Shown: positions 24,261 through 33,845, numbered from the stretch's first letter. The stretch: DNA of 42,485 nucleotides from CAZIWX01 sp964543125 (GCA_964543125.1 CAZIWX010000012.1:1-42485); one strand, 5' to 3'. The notes: a model not told the origin generated them from the letters alone. Numbers and translations: made by a program.

Positions 24261-26087
24261 ATGCATGCGCCCAAGTCCATTGAATCTTTTTTAATCCAAA
24301 GTAAACAAGGTTATCGATCACTTAAGCATAAACTCTTTGCCATGTCCAGCACCAAACTGGTTTTTTATTCGATTCTTATCGGGATTGTGGGCGGCTTGGC
24401 GGCCCAGTTTTTTGCGGAATGTGTTCGCCTCGCAAGTCATTATTTCCTGACGGGAATTGCTGAGTACACGCCACCGGGTTTGCCCCATGAAGGCGGCATT
24501 CTTACGGAGACTTTCGGAAAGTACGGCCGCTGGTTGATCCCGGTCGTTACGACCCTGGGGGGATTGCTTTCGGGCTGGCTGGTTTACACGTTCGCACCGG
24601 AAGCTGAAGGCCATGGTACGGATGGCGCCGTCAAGGCCTACCACCAGAATGGCGGCCGGATTCGCGGACGCGTGCCCCTGATAAAAACCTTTGCTTCCGC
24701 TATCACCATCGGTTCCGGTGGCGCCGCCGGACGCGAAGGTCCAACAGCCCAGATTACCGCAGGTATCGGTTCGGTAGTTGCCGGCTGGCTGGGCCTGGAT
24801 GACCGGACCCGGCGGCTGTTGGTGCTGGCCGGAATTGCCGCGGGTTTATCCGCAATCTTTCGTTCTCCCCTCGGTACCGCCTTTTTTGCCATCGAAATAT
24901 TATACACCGAGATGGAATTTGAGGCTCGCATGCTGGTTTACACCGTTATCGCGGCAGTGGTGGCTTACGCGGTCAATGGTATTTTCGTGGGTTGGGAACC
25001 CATTTTCAGCTTACCGGCTACAACTACTTTTCATGTTCCGTTCCATTTACTCTGGTATTCCGTTTTGGGGATTATTGCTGGGGTTGTGGGTGCGGTTATA
25101 CCATCTGTTTTTTATTATACCCGGGATTATTTCAAGAAACTGAAAATGCCCGACAAGTTAAAGCCCGCCCTGGGTGGGCTGCTGCTGGGACTTATGGCAT
25201 TAGCGCTGCCCCAAATTTTGGGTGGCGGCTATGGCTGGATGCAATTGGCCATGGATGGCAAATTGACCATCGGTTTGTTAGCGGTGTTAACCGTGGCGAA
25301 AATAATCGCGCTGTCATTCACGATCAGTTCCGGAGGTTCGGGCGGTGTGTTTGCGCCCACGCTGTTCAGCGGAACGATGCTGGGGGCTTTTGTAGCTACC
25401 CTGGCTAACACGCTTTTCCCCCATACTCATCTCAGCATCGACGCCTTCGCCGTGGTTGGCATGGCCGCTTTTTTTGCCGGGGCGGCCCGGGTTCCCATGG
25501 CCACGCTTCTGATGGTTTCAGAAATGACCGGGGGCTACAAACTCATGGTGCCCACCATGTTGGCAGTGGTCTTGAGTTATATGATCCAGTCCTGGTTGAC
25601 CCGCAATGCCAGGTATCCCACGCTTTATGAAGCCCAGGTGAAAACCCGGAGTCAGTCACCGGTGCATCACACGGAATATTTAAATACGGCTCTGAACATT
25701 GTCCGGGATGCCAAAACGAAACTCTCGGAGAATCTTACACCGATCAATATGAAGGATTTGCTCCGGGTGGGCATGCCCGTAACGGTGGATGATAACGGCC
25801 GTTCGGTATACCTGGGCGTCGTGCGGAAAACCTCACCGCTGGTGGGGCGGCCGTTGAAAGCAATTTTTCAGGGCAAAGGACATCTGCTGATCATGTCCAT
25901 TTTGCGGGAAGAGAAATTTCTGATCCCGGATGGCGACACCATCCTGGAACCCTGGGACCGGTTGGTGGTGGTGATTTCACGCCAGGAATATGCCAATTAC
26001 CGGGATATGCTCCGGATTCCTTATTTGGAATCAATGTATACCCCTGAAGATCAGGTGCCGCCAGGTTCAACCGGCTCAGCTAACTGA
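24261..26087 (+). CDS. ClC-family chloride channel/transporter with C-terminal TrkA-C domain
   Basis: A 608-residue protein: about 430 residues of ClC membrane core, then a soluble tail ending in a TrkA-C/RCK-C-like domain (YLGVVRKTSPLVGRPLKAI through LEPWDRLVVVISRQE). Selectivity-filter segments are GHGTDGAVKAYH (in place of GSGIP), GSGGAAGREGPTAQ with the gating Glu, and GSGGSGGVFAPTLFSG. By alignment the 'proton glutamate' (E203 of E. coli ClcA) is Ile in FFAIEILYTEME, which suggests channel-like or uncoupled behaviour. It starts 38 bases after hisS. Confidence 0.9.
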   Translation: MHAPKSIESFLIQSKQGYRSLKHKLFAMSSTKLVFYSILIGIVGGLAAQFFAECVRLASHYFLTGIAEYTPPGLPHEGGILTETFGKYGRWLIPVVTTLGGLLSGWLVYTFAPEAEGHGTDGAVKAYHQNGGRIRGRVPLIKTFASAITIGSGGAAGREGPTAQITAGIGSVVAGWLGLDDRTRRLLVLAGIAAGLSAIFRSPLGTAFFAIEILYTEMEFEARMLVYTVIAAVVAYAVNGIFVGWEPIFSLPATTTFHVPFHLLWYSVLGIIAGVVGAVIPSVFYYTRDYFKKLKMPDKLKPALGGLLLGLMALALPQILGGGYGWMQLAMDGKLTIGLLAVLTVAKIIALSFTISSGGSGGVFAPTLFSGTMLGAFVATLANTLFPHTHLSIDAFAVVGMAAFFAGAARVPMATLLMVSEMTGGYKLMVPTMLAVVLSYMIQSWLTRNARYPTLYEAQVKTRSQSPVHHTEYLNTALNIVRDAKTKLSENLTPINMKDLLRVGMPVTVDDNGRSVYLGVVRKTSPLVGRPLKAIFQGKGHLLIMSILREEKFLIPDGDTILEPWDRLVVVISRQEYANYRDMLRIPYLESMYTPEDQVPPGSTGSAN

Positions 26088-26117
26088 ACGACCCGGTAAA
26101 AATTGGGCTCTGAATTC

Positions 26118-26894
26118 ATGAAATCACTTTCTCATTCTCAGGCAAAGCTTTTACGCAGTCTGGCTCAAAAAAAATTTCGGGACCAAACCGGTGAATTTCT
26201 GTTGGAAGGTGTCCGCCTGTGTGAAGAAGCTTTAGCCTCCCCGCTGGTATTGACGCAAATGATCGTGGCGCACGAACAAACCGGACATCCGCTCATCCGG
26301 CGGGCGGAAGCGCGCAATGTCCCGGTTTTCAGCGCCAGCCGGACCCAATTCGAACAATTTTGCGATAGCCGCACACCGCAGGGCTTGGCGTTGGTGGCGA
26401 AGATCCCGGAACCGGCGGTGTTACCCGCGCCTGGTGCCGGACGGCTGTTTCTGGCGCTGGACCGCCTGGCTGACCCGGGCAATGTGGGCACGATTTTACG
26501 CACCGCCCGCTGGTTCGGCGTTACGGATGTCATTCTCAGCGCGGATTGCGCGGATGTTTTCAGCCCCAAGGTGGTGCGCAGCAGTATGGGTGCGGTGTGT
26601 TATCTGAATTGCCACGCCGGCGTGACTCTGACTGAATTTGCGCGCCACTGTCAGGAACAAAACGGCCAAATTGTGGTTTTGACCATGCGTGGTGAAACTT
26701 TGGAGCATTTTCAACCGGATCCGGATCGGGGAATATTGTTGATCATCGGCAGCGAAGCCCGGGGCGTAAACGCCAACCTGATACCCTTGGGAAAAGCGGT
26801 GACGATTCAGTCCAAAGGCAGCGGGGAATCGCTCAATGCAGCCTTGGCAGCCGGGATTGCCCTGTGGGTGCTGAACCGCTCTGGCCAGGCTTGA
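26118..26894 (+). CDS. SpoU-family (TrmH/RlmB-like) RNA 2'-O-methyltransferase
   Basis: A 258-residue SPOUT enzyme from ATG 26118 (a TTG at 26103 in frame is the alternative). The N-terminal substrate-binding part starts SLSHSQAKLLRSLAQKKFRD and includes GEFLLEGVRLCEEAL. The knotted C-terminal domain has motif 1 DPGNVGTILRTARWFG, motif 2 LLIIGSEARGV, and motif 3 IQSKGSGESLNAALAAGIALW. It uses S-adenosylmethionine to methylate 23S rRNA or tRNA ribose; the exact target cannot be told from sequence. It follows the ClC gene by about 30 bases. Confidence 0.9.
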   Translation: MKSLSHSQAKLLRSLAQKKFRDQTGEFLLEGVRLCEEALASPLVLTQMIVAHEQTGHPLIRRAEARNVPVFSASRTQFEQFCDSRTPQGLALVAKIPEPAVLPAPGAGRLFLALDRLADPGNVGTILRTARWFGVTDVILSADCADVFSPKVVRSSMGAVCYLNCHAGVTLTEFARHCQEQNGQIVVLTMRGETLEHFQPDPDRGILLIIGSEARGVNANLIPLGKAVTIQSKGSGESLNAALAAGIALWVLNRSGQA

Positions 26895-27003
26895 ACAAAT
26901 ATTGGTATCCCTGACCCCAGGGGGTATATTGGGCGGCTACAGTGCCAATCTGGAAAGCATTGACTGTTGAGAGACCATTGAAAAATTCGTATTTGAGGCA
27001 TTC

Positions 27004-29988
27004 ATGACAAAGTCACGTGACTGGATCAAGATTTTACTGGGATTATTCGTACTCCTCTTCTCGTTTTTCGTTTACATGGACACCATTGCACCGAGCGTAT
27101 CGTTTTGGGATTGCGGTGAATTTATTGCCACCAGTTACACTTTGGGGGTGCCCCATCCGCCCGGATCACCATTTTATCTTTTATTGGGACGGCTTTTCAC
27201 CATGCTGCCGTTTACGGGTGGCGGCGCCGCCGATCCGGCCATGCTGCAGAATAATTTTCATACGATCGCCTTTCGAGTAAACATGATGTCGCCCATCGTA
27301 ACGGCCTTTGCCAATTTGTTCCTGTTCCTCATCATTATTCGCCTAATCGCTGATTACCGGGGTCGCGTGAAAGATTCCACGGACCGCTGGATCGCCTATG
27401 GCGGCGCACTGATTGGCGCCCTGGCGCTGGCCTTTTCCGATAGCCACTGGTTCAATGCGGTGGAAGCGGAAGTCTATGCCATGAGTATTTTCTTCACGGC
27501 GATTGTGGTGTGGCTGATCCTGAAATGGTCCGAAAAAGTGGATGAAGGACACATCGGAGCACGCTACATTCTGGTCATTTCCTACATGATGGGTTTGGCA
27601 ATTTCGGTGCACATGCTGAATCTGTTAGCCATTCCGTTTATCGGCCTCATCATGTATTACAAGCTGAATCCGGAACAAGACGGCAACGAATTCATGGTCC
27701 ATGTTCTCTCAATATTAGGTGTTCTGCTGGTGGTCTCCCTGATCAGCATCAACATGGTGATGCCGGCCACCTCCAGTGAATATTTGCGTCTGTCCGACCA
27801 GCAATTGAGTAGTAAGTATTTATCCCTGGCGTTAATCTGGCTGGCGCTGGCGGCGGGCGGACTTTTCGGGCTGGCCCAGGTTTTCAAGGGTGAGCGGCGG
27901 AAACGGTTTTGGAAGCATCTGTTTGTGGTTGTGGGGTCGGCGGGAGCATTTATTATTATTTACGCCGGTATCATCAAGGGTGTACCCAAAGTGGCCGCCG
28001 CGGTCGCCTCAATCCTCGATACCGACCGGGCGGTGAAAGCGGTGAGTGCTGCATTGTTGCTCATGGGCTTGATCACCACCGCTCTGGCGTATTTTGCCAA
28101 GTATCTACCCCGTTACAAAAACGAAGTCCGCTTGGGACTTATCTCACTGATGCTGGTCCTGTTGGGCTACACCTCTTACGAAACCATTTTTATTCGATCT
28201 TCCCAGAATCCTACGATTGATGAAAACGATCCCGAAACCACGACTCAGGCCATTGCTTACCTGGAACGCGAGCAATATGGCAGTTATCCCATGTTTTACC
28301 GCGACCGCTGGTCACAAAAAGACCGGTATACCGGTGAATGGGATTTCTTCTGGAAATACCAGGTGAACCAGATGTACATCCGCTATTTCAAATGGCAATT
28401 CTGGGGACGAACGGGAACTCGTTCCGATTTTTCGCAATTGTGGGCGTTGCCGTTCCTATTGGGGCTGGCCGGGCTAGGACATCATTTTAATAAGGATTCG
28501 AAGCGGGCGTTCGCGGTGACCGCTTTGTTCATTATGACGGGGTTGGCGATCATCGTCTACCTTAACCAGGATGATCCGCAGCCCCGGGAGCGTGACTATT
28601 CCTATGTCGGCTCATTTTTCGCCTTTGCCATCTGGATTGGCATCGGCGCCAGCGCGGTATTGGAAAAATTGTCAGAGTGGTTCAAAAAACCCAAGCCCTA
28701 CCTGGCGGCCGCCCTGGCGGTGCTCTTTCTGGCGGTTCCGCTAAATATGCTGTTCGCCAACTATCATGAACATAATCGCACCGGAAATTATGTGGCTTGG
28801 GAATATTCCTACAATTTGCTCAATTCTTGTGAGCCGAATGCTATTTTGTTTACCAATGGCGATAACGATACCTTCCCCCTCTGGTATTTGCAGGAAGTGG
28901 AAGGCATCCGCAAGGATGTGCGGATCGTTAATCTGAGTTTGTTAAATACACCCTGGTATATCATGCAGTTGAAAAAAGATGATCCCAAGGTGAAGATCCG
29001 CCTCAGCGATAATGTGATTAAAAATATTGGCATCGTGCCCTGGGAGGAACGGGAGTACTACATCCCCGGACCGGAACCCGGGCAGCAAACCGATCAGCCC
29101 CAGAACTCAGCCGTAGCGCCCGCCGACTCTGAAGGTCAGGGCATTCGGTTCAACCTGAAACCCACCATCGCCCGGCGGCGGAATCCCAACACCGGCAAAC
29201 TTTCCGGCGGGCTGAAGGTTCAGGATTTGATGATTCTGGAGATTCTACAGGCTAATCGCTGGCAAAAGCCGGTGTACTTCGCGGTGACGATTGCTCCCGG
29301 CAATAAACTGGGCCTGGATGATTATCTGCGTATGGACGGCCAGGTTTTCAAGATCATGCCGTATAAGGTGGGTAACAATATTGATGCGGATGTGCTGTAC
29401 AAAAACATGCTGGACATCTACCGCTACACCAATCTCAACGACCCTGAGGTGAATTATCCGGATAATGTGCGGCGCTTGCTTCAAAATTATCGCAGCGGGT
29501 TTCTCCAGTTGGTGTATTACTACGGTCAACGGCAACACGACACCCAAAAAGCTTTGAAGGTGCTCCACTTTATGGATGAGCATCTGCCGGACAAGGTTAT
29601 ACCCAATACCTATCCCCAGTTGTACCTGCAAATTGCCAGTTTGTATGCCCAGTATGGCGATTCCACCATGGCGCGAAATTATATGGAGCATGCCCTGGAA
29701 AATGGCCGTGACACGGGCGATCCCATGATCAAAGCCCGCGTGGCCGGTTACTGGACCGATCTCTTTGGTAACACGCAACAAGCGTTGTCAATCCTGACAC
29801 CCCTGGCAGAGAGCGGCCAAACCAATGCCTATGTGAGCTACGAGTTGTCCCGAATTTACCTGATGCAAAAAGACATCCCTCAGGCCGATCACTGGATCGG
29901 AGAACTGGCCAAACAGGCGCCCCAGGCCCAAGAAACCCGCCAGTTGCAGATGCAGTTGCGGGTCTTGCGAGCTGATACGGCGCGGTAG
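27004..29988 (+). CDS. DUF2723 multi-spanning membrane protein with C-terminal repeats
   Basis: A 994-residue protein. The N-terminus has the DUF2723 signature TIAPSVSFWDCGEFIATSY and GVPHPPGSPFYLLLGR, reminiscent of GT-C glycosyltransferases, where the acidic residue in the first loop is catalytic; eukaryotic TMEM260, of the same family, is an O-mannosyltransferase. About 10-12 membrane helices follow to about residue 590. A soluble part contains FTNGDNDTFPLWYLQEVEGIRKDVRIVNLSLLNTPWY, typical of the family, and the last ~150 residues look like TPR helices (MARNYMEHALENGRDTG, QALSILTPLAES). It probably transfers sugar to exported proteins. GAGG lies 6 bases before the ATG. Confidence 0.88.
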   Translation: MTKSRDWIKILLGLFVLLFSFFVYMDTIAPSVSFWDCGEFIATSYTLGVPHPPGSPFYLLLGRLFTMLPFTGGGAADPAMLQNNFHTIAFRVNMMSPIVTAFANLFLFLIIIRLIADYRGRVKDSTDRWIAYGGALIGALALAFSDSHWFNAVEAEVYAMSIFFTAIVVWLILKWSEKVDEGHIGARYILVISYMMGLAISVHMLNLLAIPFIGLIMYYKLNPEQDGNEFMVHVLSILGVLLVVSLISINMVMPATSSEYLRLSDQQLSSKYLSLALIWLALAAGGLFGLAQVFKGERRKRFWKHLFVVVGSAGAFIIIYAGIIKGVPKVAAAVASILDTDRAVKAVSAALLLMGLITTALAYFAKYLPRYKNEVRLGLISLMLVLLGYTSYETIFIRSSQNPTIDENDPETTTQAIAYLEREQYGSYPMFYRDRWSQKDRYTGEWDFFWKYQVNQMYIRYFKWQFWGRTGTRSDFSQLWALPFLLGLAGLGHHFNKDSKRAFAVTALFIMTGLAIIVYLNQDDPQPRERDYSYVGSFFAFAIWIGIGASAVLEKLSEWFKKPKPYLAAALAVLFLAVPLNMLFANYHEHNRTGNYVAWEYSYNLLNSCEPNAILFTNGDNDTFPLWYLQEVEGIRKDVRIVNLSLLNTPWYIMQLKKDDPKVKIRLSDNVIKNIGIVPWEEREYYIPGPEPGQQTDQPQNSAVAPADSEGQGIRFNLKPTIARRRNPNTGKLSGGLKVQDLMILEILQANRWQKPVYFAVTIAPGNKLGLDDYLRMDGQVFKIMPYKVGNNIDADVLYKNMLDIYRYTNLNDPEVNYPDNVRRLLQNYRSGFLQLVYYYGQRQHDTQKALKVLHFMDEHLPDKVIPNTYPQLYLQIASLYAQYGDSTMARNYMEHALENGRDTGDPMIKARVAGYWTDLFGNTQQALSILTPLAESGQTNAYVSYELSRIYLMQKDIPQADHWIGELAKQAPQAQETRQLQMQLRVLRADTAR

Positions 29989-30034
29989 TCGTCATTACAT
30001 TTTCAAAAAACTGACTCTGTCATGAAAAAATAAC

Positions 30035-30056
30035 GGGCCGCGGTAAAATGCGGCCC
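30035..30056 (+). terminator. Hairpin after the DUF2723 gene
   Basis: GGGCCGC (30035-30041) pairs perfectly with GCGGCCC (30050-30056) around an 8-base AT-rich loop; a weak TAATTTA tract follows. It sits between the DUF2723 gene and the glycosyltransferase and may terminate or attenuate. Confidence 0.5.
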
Positions 30057-30073
30057 TAATTTATGTTTCATCC

Positions 30074-31141
30074 ATGATGGAAACGGTCAAAACCATATCT
30101 GAAACAGAAATGCAGCCCCTGGTGTCGGCGATTATACCCCATTTTAATGGGATTGAAATTCTACGATCCTGTTTGGAATCACTCCAGGCGGACCCGTATC
30201 CGGCGTTGGAAATTATCGTGGTGGATAACAGCTCCAGCGACGGCAGTCCCGAATTTGTAGAACGGTATTTTCCCCGTGTCCGGCTGATCCGCAATACGAA
30301 GAATCGGGGCTTTGCCGGTGGTTGCAACGATGGCATGGCGCAGGCGTGGGGCAAATATTTCCTGATTTTGAATAATGATACCACCCACAATTCCGGCTGG
30401 ATCGGTCAGTTGGTGGCGGTACTCCAATCCGCGCCGGAGATCGGAGCAGTGCAGCCCAAGATTCTATCGGCTCAATTACCCGATCATTTTGATTATTCGG
30501 GCGCCGCGGGGGGGTTGATGGATTTTGCCGGGTTTCCTTTTGCCATCGGGCGGATATTTACGACGATGGAAGTTGATGAAGGTCAGTACGATAAAATTCG
30601 TGAAATATTCTGGGCCAGCGGCACCGCTTTTCTGGTGCGGCGGGCCGTCATTGATCAGGTAGGCGGGTTTGATGAGGATTTTTTTGCTCACATGGAGGAG
30701 ATCGATTTATGTTGGCGGATGCAAAATGCCGGGTGGATCATTAAGAATGCGCCCCGGGCGGTGATCTGGCATCACTCGGGCTGGACGCTGCCGCCGGACC
30801 GGTATAAAAAGAAATATTTGAATCACCGTAATAACCTCATCCTGTTGATCAAGAATTACCCCTGGCGGTATCTGGCGCTTATTTTCCCTTTACGCATCAC
30901 GCTGGAAGGTGTCGCGTTTGTATTCAGTGCGTTGATTCGGGACTGGAAGCGGATGGTAGCAATTATTCATGCCGCGGTGTGGATTGGCGTACATCCTCGT
31001 AAGCTCATAAAGAAGCATCTAGCCATTAAAAACCTGCGAGATGACCGGGTTTTGAAACAGGTCACCAACCGCATGTACCATAGCTCGGTCTTTTTCCAGT
31101 ATTTCCTGAAAAGGCAAAAACGAGTAAGTGACCTGAGTTAA
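30074..31141 (+). CDS. Family 2 glycosyltransferase (rhamnosyltransferase-like)
   Basis: A 355-residue GT2 enzyme. LVSAIIPHFNGIEILRSCLESL, IIVVDNSSSDGSPEFV and the metal-binding LILNNDT form the GT-A nucleotide-sugar domain; FFAHMEEIDLCWRMQNAGW carries the acceptor-side ED motif of WbbL-type rhamnosyltransferases. A C-terminal amphipathic or membrane-associated segment (about 265-310) is basic and hydrophobic. It probably adds a sugar to a surface polysaccharide or glycoprotein. Its position behind DUF2723 hints at a shared glycosylation role. No clear ribosome site. Confidence 0.88.
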   Translation: MMETVKTISETEMQPLVSAIIPHFNGIEILRSCLESLQADPYPALEIIVVDNSSSDGSPEFVERYFPRVRLIRNTKNRGFAGGCNDGMAQAWGKYFLILNNDTTHNSGWIGQLVAVLQSAPEIGAVQPKILSAQLPDHFDYSGAAGGLMDFAGFPFAIGRIFTTMEVDEGQYDKIREIFWASGTAFLVRRAVIDQVGGFDEDFFAHMEEIDLCWRMQNAGWIIKNAPRAVIWHHSGWTLPPDRYKKKYLNHRNNLILLIKNYPWRYLALIFPLRITLEGVAFVFSALIRDWKRMVAIIHAAVWIGVHPRKLIKKHLAIKNLRDDRVLKQVTNRMYHSSVFFQYFLKRQKRVSDLS

Positions 31142-31513
31142 GACGAGCCATTTTAACCAAGAATCCGTCTACGTTCCGAAAGGATCCGGATTTTGGCGAG
31201 ACAGGCCCGCGAAAAAACACGAATTAGCACAAACCACCGATCCGTCAGGCTATCGCTTGGTTAGGTTGCGGCAAATTTCACCGATTTCACAAAAAAACGG
31301 GTCGTTAGAAATGATGCTGACGCGCGGCCGGCGCCGGCCCACGGTATTCTAAAATTGATTCCACACCGCCCGGGCGCCGACTGGCTTCAACCAGGCATCA
31401 ACCTTCATGACGGCATTGAACCCGCTGGTATGGGCGGTTAAAATTTTTCAAGAGATAATGGCGGCATCCTGGCGTAAGAATGGTAACATATACATTATTT
31501 GAAGGGGATCCGG
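31142..31513. other. Intergenic region with 14-bp palindrome
   Basis: A non-coding gap of about 370 bases. It has a perfect 14-bp GC palindrome at 31326-31339 and a tract near 31210 (CGCGAAAAAACACGAATTAG) resembling common dispersed intergenic repeats. No known metal riboswitch was recognised before the cation-efflux gene. Confidence 0.35.
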
Positions 31514-32389
31514 ATGCCGAACGCCACTCATTCACACGATAGCCGCTATTATGCCTTTTTGGAAGGCTGGGTTTCCATCGTGGCCAATGTACTTTTGTTC
31601 GTTCTTAAGTATTGGGCGGGCGTGGTAACGGGTTCGATCGCCATTATAGCCGATGCCTGGCACACGCTATCGGATTCATTCTCATCGGTAATCGTCCTTT
31701 TCGGAGTCCGATTAGGTCAAAAACCGGCTGACAAAGAGCATCCCTTTGGGCACGGCCGTGCCGAGTGGATCGCATCCCTCGTTATCGGCATGCTGCTGGT
31801 CGTCATTGCCATGGATTTCATACGGGAATCCTGGCTCAAGTTGCAGGCTCACGAATCCACCGTTTTTGGTTTATTTGCAATTATTGCAACAGTGGTTTCG
31901 ATCTTGACCAAAGAGGGAATGGCTCGCTTTGCGCTGTGGACGGGCCGGAAAACCACATCACCCATTCTGAAGGCGGATGCCTGGCATCACCGCACCGACG
32001 CTATTTCATCAATCATTATCCTGATTGGTATATTTTTCGGGCCCTATTTATGGTGGATTGATGGCGTGTTAGGGATTCTGGTGGCTTTGATGATCCTGTG
32101 GGCGACCTGGAAGATCATGCGGGAATCAGTGAATCCATTGTTGGGACAAATGCCAGATCCGCGGTTGATTGAGCAGGTGCGAACGATTTGCAAGAAAATC
32201 GCCGGACAACAGGTTGAACCACACCATTTTCACATGCATCAATATGGCGATCATGTGGAATTGACTTTTCATATTCGACTGGCGGGTAATATCAAATTGG
32301 CAGCCGCGCATAAGGTATCGTCCCGAATTGTGGAAGCGTTGCGGGAGCAACATCAGATCGAAGCCACGATTCATGTCGATCCGGTCTAG
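31514..32389 (+). CDS. Cation diffusion facilitator (CDF) family metal exporter
   Basis: A 291-residue proton-coupled divalent-metal exporter. The ATG at 31514 has GAAGGGG about 6 bases upstream, so it is preferred over the in-frame TTG at 31499. Six membrane helices include the metal site residues in ADAWHTLSDS (helix 2) and ADAWHHRTDA (helix 5). HPFGHGRAEW follows helix 2. The C-terminal cytoplasmic dimer domain (residues about 200-290) has PHHFHMHQYGDHVELTFHI, as in ZT_dimer. The metal (Zn, Fe, Mn or Ni) is not assignable by eye. Confidence 0.9.
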   Translation: MPNATHSHDSRYYAFLEGWVSIVANVLLFVLKYWAGVVTGSIAIIADAWHTLSDSFSSVIVLFGVRLGQKPADKEHPFGHGRAEWIASLVIGMLLVVIAMDFIRESWLKLQAHESTVFGLFAIIATVVSILTKEGMARFALWTGRKTTSPILKADAWHHRTDAISSIIILIGIFFGPYLWWIDGVLGILVALMILWATWKIMRESVNPLLGQMPDPRLIEQVRTICKKIAGQQVEPHHFHMHQYGDHVELTFHIRLAGNIKLAAAHKVSSRIVEALREQHQIEATIHVDPV

Positions 32390-32392
32390 ACC

Positions 32393-32424
32393 TTTTTAGC
32401 TGCTGATGAACGCCGACAAACACC
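32393..32424 (+). repeat. Dispersed intergenic repeat, copy 2
   Basis: TTTTTAGCTGCTGATGAACG continuing CCGACAAACACC resembles 9757-9786 and again starts a few bases after a stop codon. The rest of the gap to 32558 shows no gene. Confidence 0.45.
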
Positions 32425-32558
32425 GGCTCACACGGGAAAAGGCAGTGAAATGGCGTCCGCGGCCTTCAGGGGATCTCCGTGAAAGTATCCGAATTATACA
32501 GGATTAGTCATCCCGCCATCGGGCCCATTCGGTTGGTATTAATCCGGTGGGATATAAT

Positions 32559-32798
32559 TTAATTCCCGTCTCTTGCCGGTTGGTCGAAAACCTTTCGAGG
32601 GTCTCGGGGAAACACTCCCAACCGGAGTGTGCCTTCCTCTCGAGGTATAGCACGGTCCCGGTTTTCATCATAACTATCCGCCACTTTAATAATACCCGTC
32701 ATGAGGTAAGGCTTTCCATCGGCGATAGTGTATTTACCCGATATATCAATGAACGGGTAAGCTGAATGCTTGAACCTCCGGGGGATTAAAAGAGGCAT
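32559..32798 (-). CDS. Possible small protein downstream of DUF2804
   Basis: A 79-residue ORF whose ATG at 32798 follows AGAGGGG at good spacing, just after the stop of the DUF2804 gene. The sequence (FIDISGKYTIADGKPYLMTG, then IIKVADSYDENRDRAIPREEG) is polar with no recognisable family. A hairpin (arms 32789-32795 and 32806-32812) overlaps its start and could instead be a terminator of the DUF2804 gene, which argues against translation. Uncertain. Confidence 0.3.
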   Translation of the reverse strand: MPLLIPRRFKHSAYPFIDISGKYTIADGKPYLMTGIIKVADSYDENRDRAIPREEGTLRLGVFPRDPRKVFDQPARDGN

Positions 32799-32810
32799 TG
32801 CAGCCCCTCT

Positions 32811-33845
32811 TTACCAGCGGGCCCGATGTTCTTCCGCAAATCCGATAAGATCATGGATTTCCAGCCGGCTCCCATCATCCAGTATGACATGGCCGCTGTA
32901 TTTACCAAATATTTGATGAACTTCACTGAAAATAATCCCCAAATTGGTGCGTGCCGTACGGTCTTTAAAAGGCGTAAAGATCAGATCCAGACGACCTTGA
33001 TTATCCCGGAATATCCAGGGCCGCATAAAGTCTTTGGAGTCGTAAACAAAGGGGACCCGGTCAAGTTTATGAATTCGCCCGTTTAGGATGACCGCATTTT
33101 CAGAAGCAGCACTCGTATCACCAAATCCGCAACCAAAGTTTAGTCCGAGGGAACGTCCCTCCGGCGTAAATCCCGATGCACTGGCCCAATTCCAAAAGCC
33201 GCGATACTCCCAGATGCCCCGCCCCCAATCCAGCAGACCGAGAGCTTGGCCGGGGTGCAACTCTTCGTACAGGCCGCCATAACGGATATGACCGGAGGCC
33301 GGCAGGCAGTTGATCTTCCGATTGAAATAAAACCGTCTGGGTGGAATGGGGATCACAATATTCATCGATTCATGCTCTACCGGCGGGACAAAGTTTATTT
33401 TAGCATGGATGCCGCGTCCTTTATTAAACTTAGGCCAATCAACCGCGACACTGCGCCTCCCGTTTTCAACAGTAAAAGTCAAGACAGCTCCCTGTCCGGA
33501 AAACGAAGTAACCCCGGCGGTGCTGTTGCGAGGCAGGCTGGTTCCCAAGCCCAAAGGACTGATACGTCCTTCCTCATAAAGTTCACCGGTTGTAAAATCC
33601 ATGCCGTAAACAAAGACATTGGCGGCGTACCCGAGATCTGCGATTGTGGCCGAGAAGAAATGTTGGGGTGTGAAGACAGCGTAATAGTCCCAGCGCTTCA
33701 CGCGTAGAAATTGCAAAGTCTTTAACGAGTAAAAGCGTGCTTGTTCTAAATTACAATCCAGCAATGGCTGGGGCGACCAACCAACTTGGGCTAATTTTCC
33801 ATCGGGAGTGAGCAAGGGGCCATTTTGGGTGATCTCGGTTTGCAT
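32811..33845 (-). CDS. DUF2804-family protein
   Basis: A 344-residue protein matching DUF2804 in length and pattern: the N-terminal ITQNGPLLTPDGKLAQVGW, FSLKTL-type RFYSLKTLQFLRVKRWDYYAV, and the tryptophan-rich LLDWGRGIWEYRGFWNWASASG with GLNFGCGFGDTSAASENAV. The fold is probably an all-beta lipocalin/calycin type; function unknown. GGAG precedes the ATG. It follows the MFS gene by 22 bases and is likely co-transcribed, so it may relate to the transported compound. Confidence 0.8.
   Translation of the reverse strand: MQTEITQNGPLLTPDGKLAQVGWSPQPLLDCNLEQARFYSLKTLQFLRVKRWDYYAVFTPQHFFSATIADLGYAANVFVYGMDFTTGELYEEGRISPLGLGTSLPRNSTAGVTSFSGQGAVLTFTVENGRRSVAVDWPKFNKGRGIHAKINFVPPVEHESMNIVIPIPPRRFYFNRKINCLPASGHIRYGGLYEELHPGQALGLLDWGRGIWEYRGFWNWASASGFTPEGRSLGLNFGCGFGDTSAASENAVILNGRIHKLDRVPFVYDSKDFMRPWIFRDNQGRLDLIFTPFKDRTARTNLGIIFSEVHQIFGKYSGHVILDDGSRLEIHDLIGFAEEHRARW

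Noticed and set aside
31142..31513. Metal riboswitch before the cation-efflux gene
   Set aside because: No conserved core of yybP-ykoY (Mn), NiCo or M-box classes could be recognised; only a GC palindrome is present.
32788..32812. Terminator for the DUF2804 gene
   Set aside because: The 7-bp hairpin overlaps the stop codon and a good ribosome site/ATG for a small ORF, and the T-run is weak, so it was not listed as a separate terminator.
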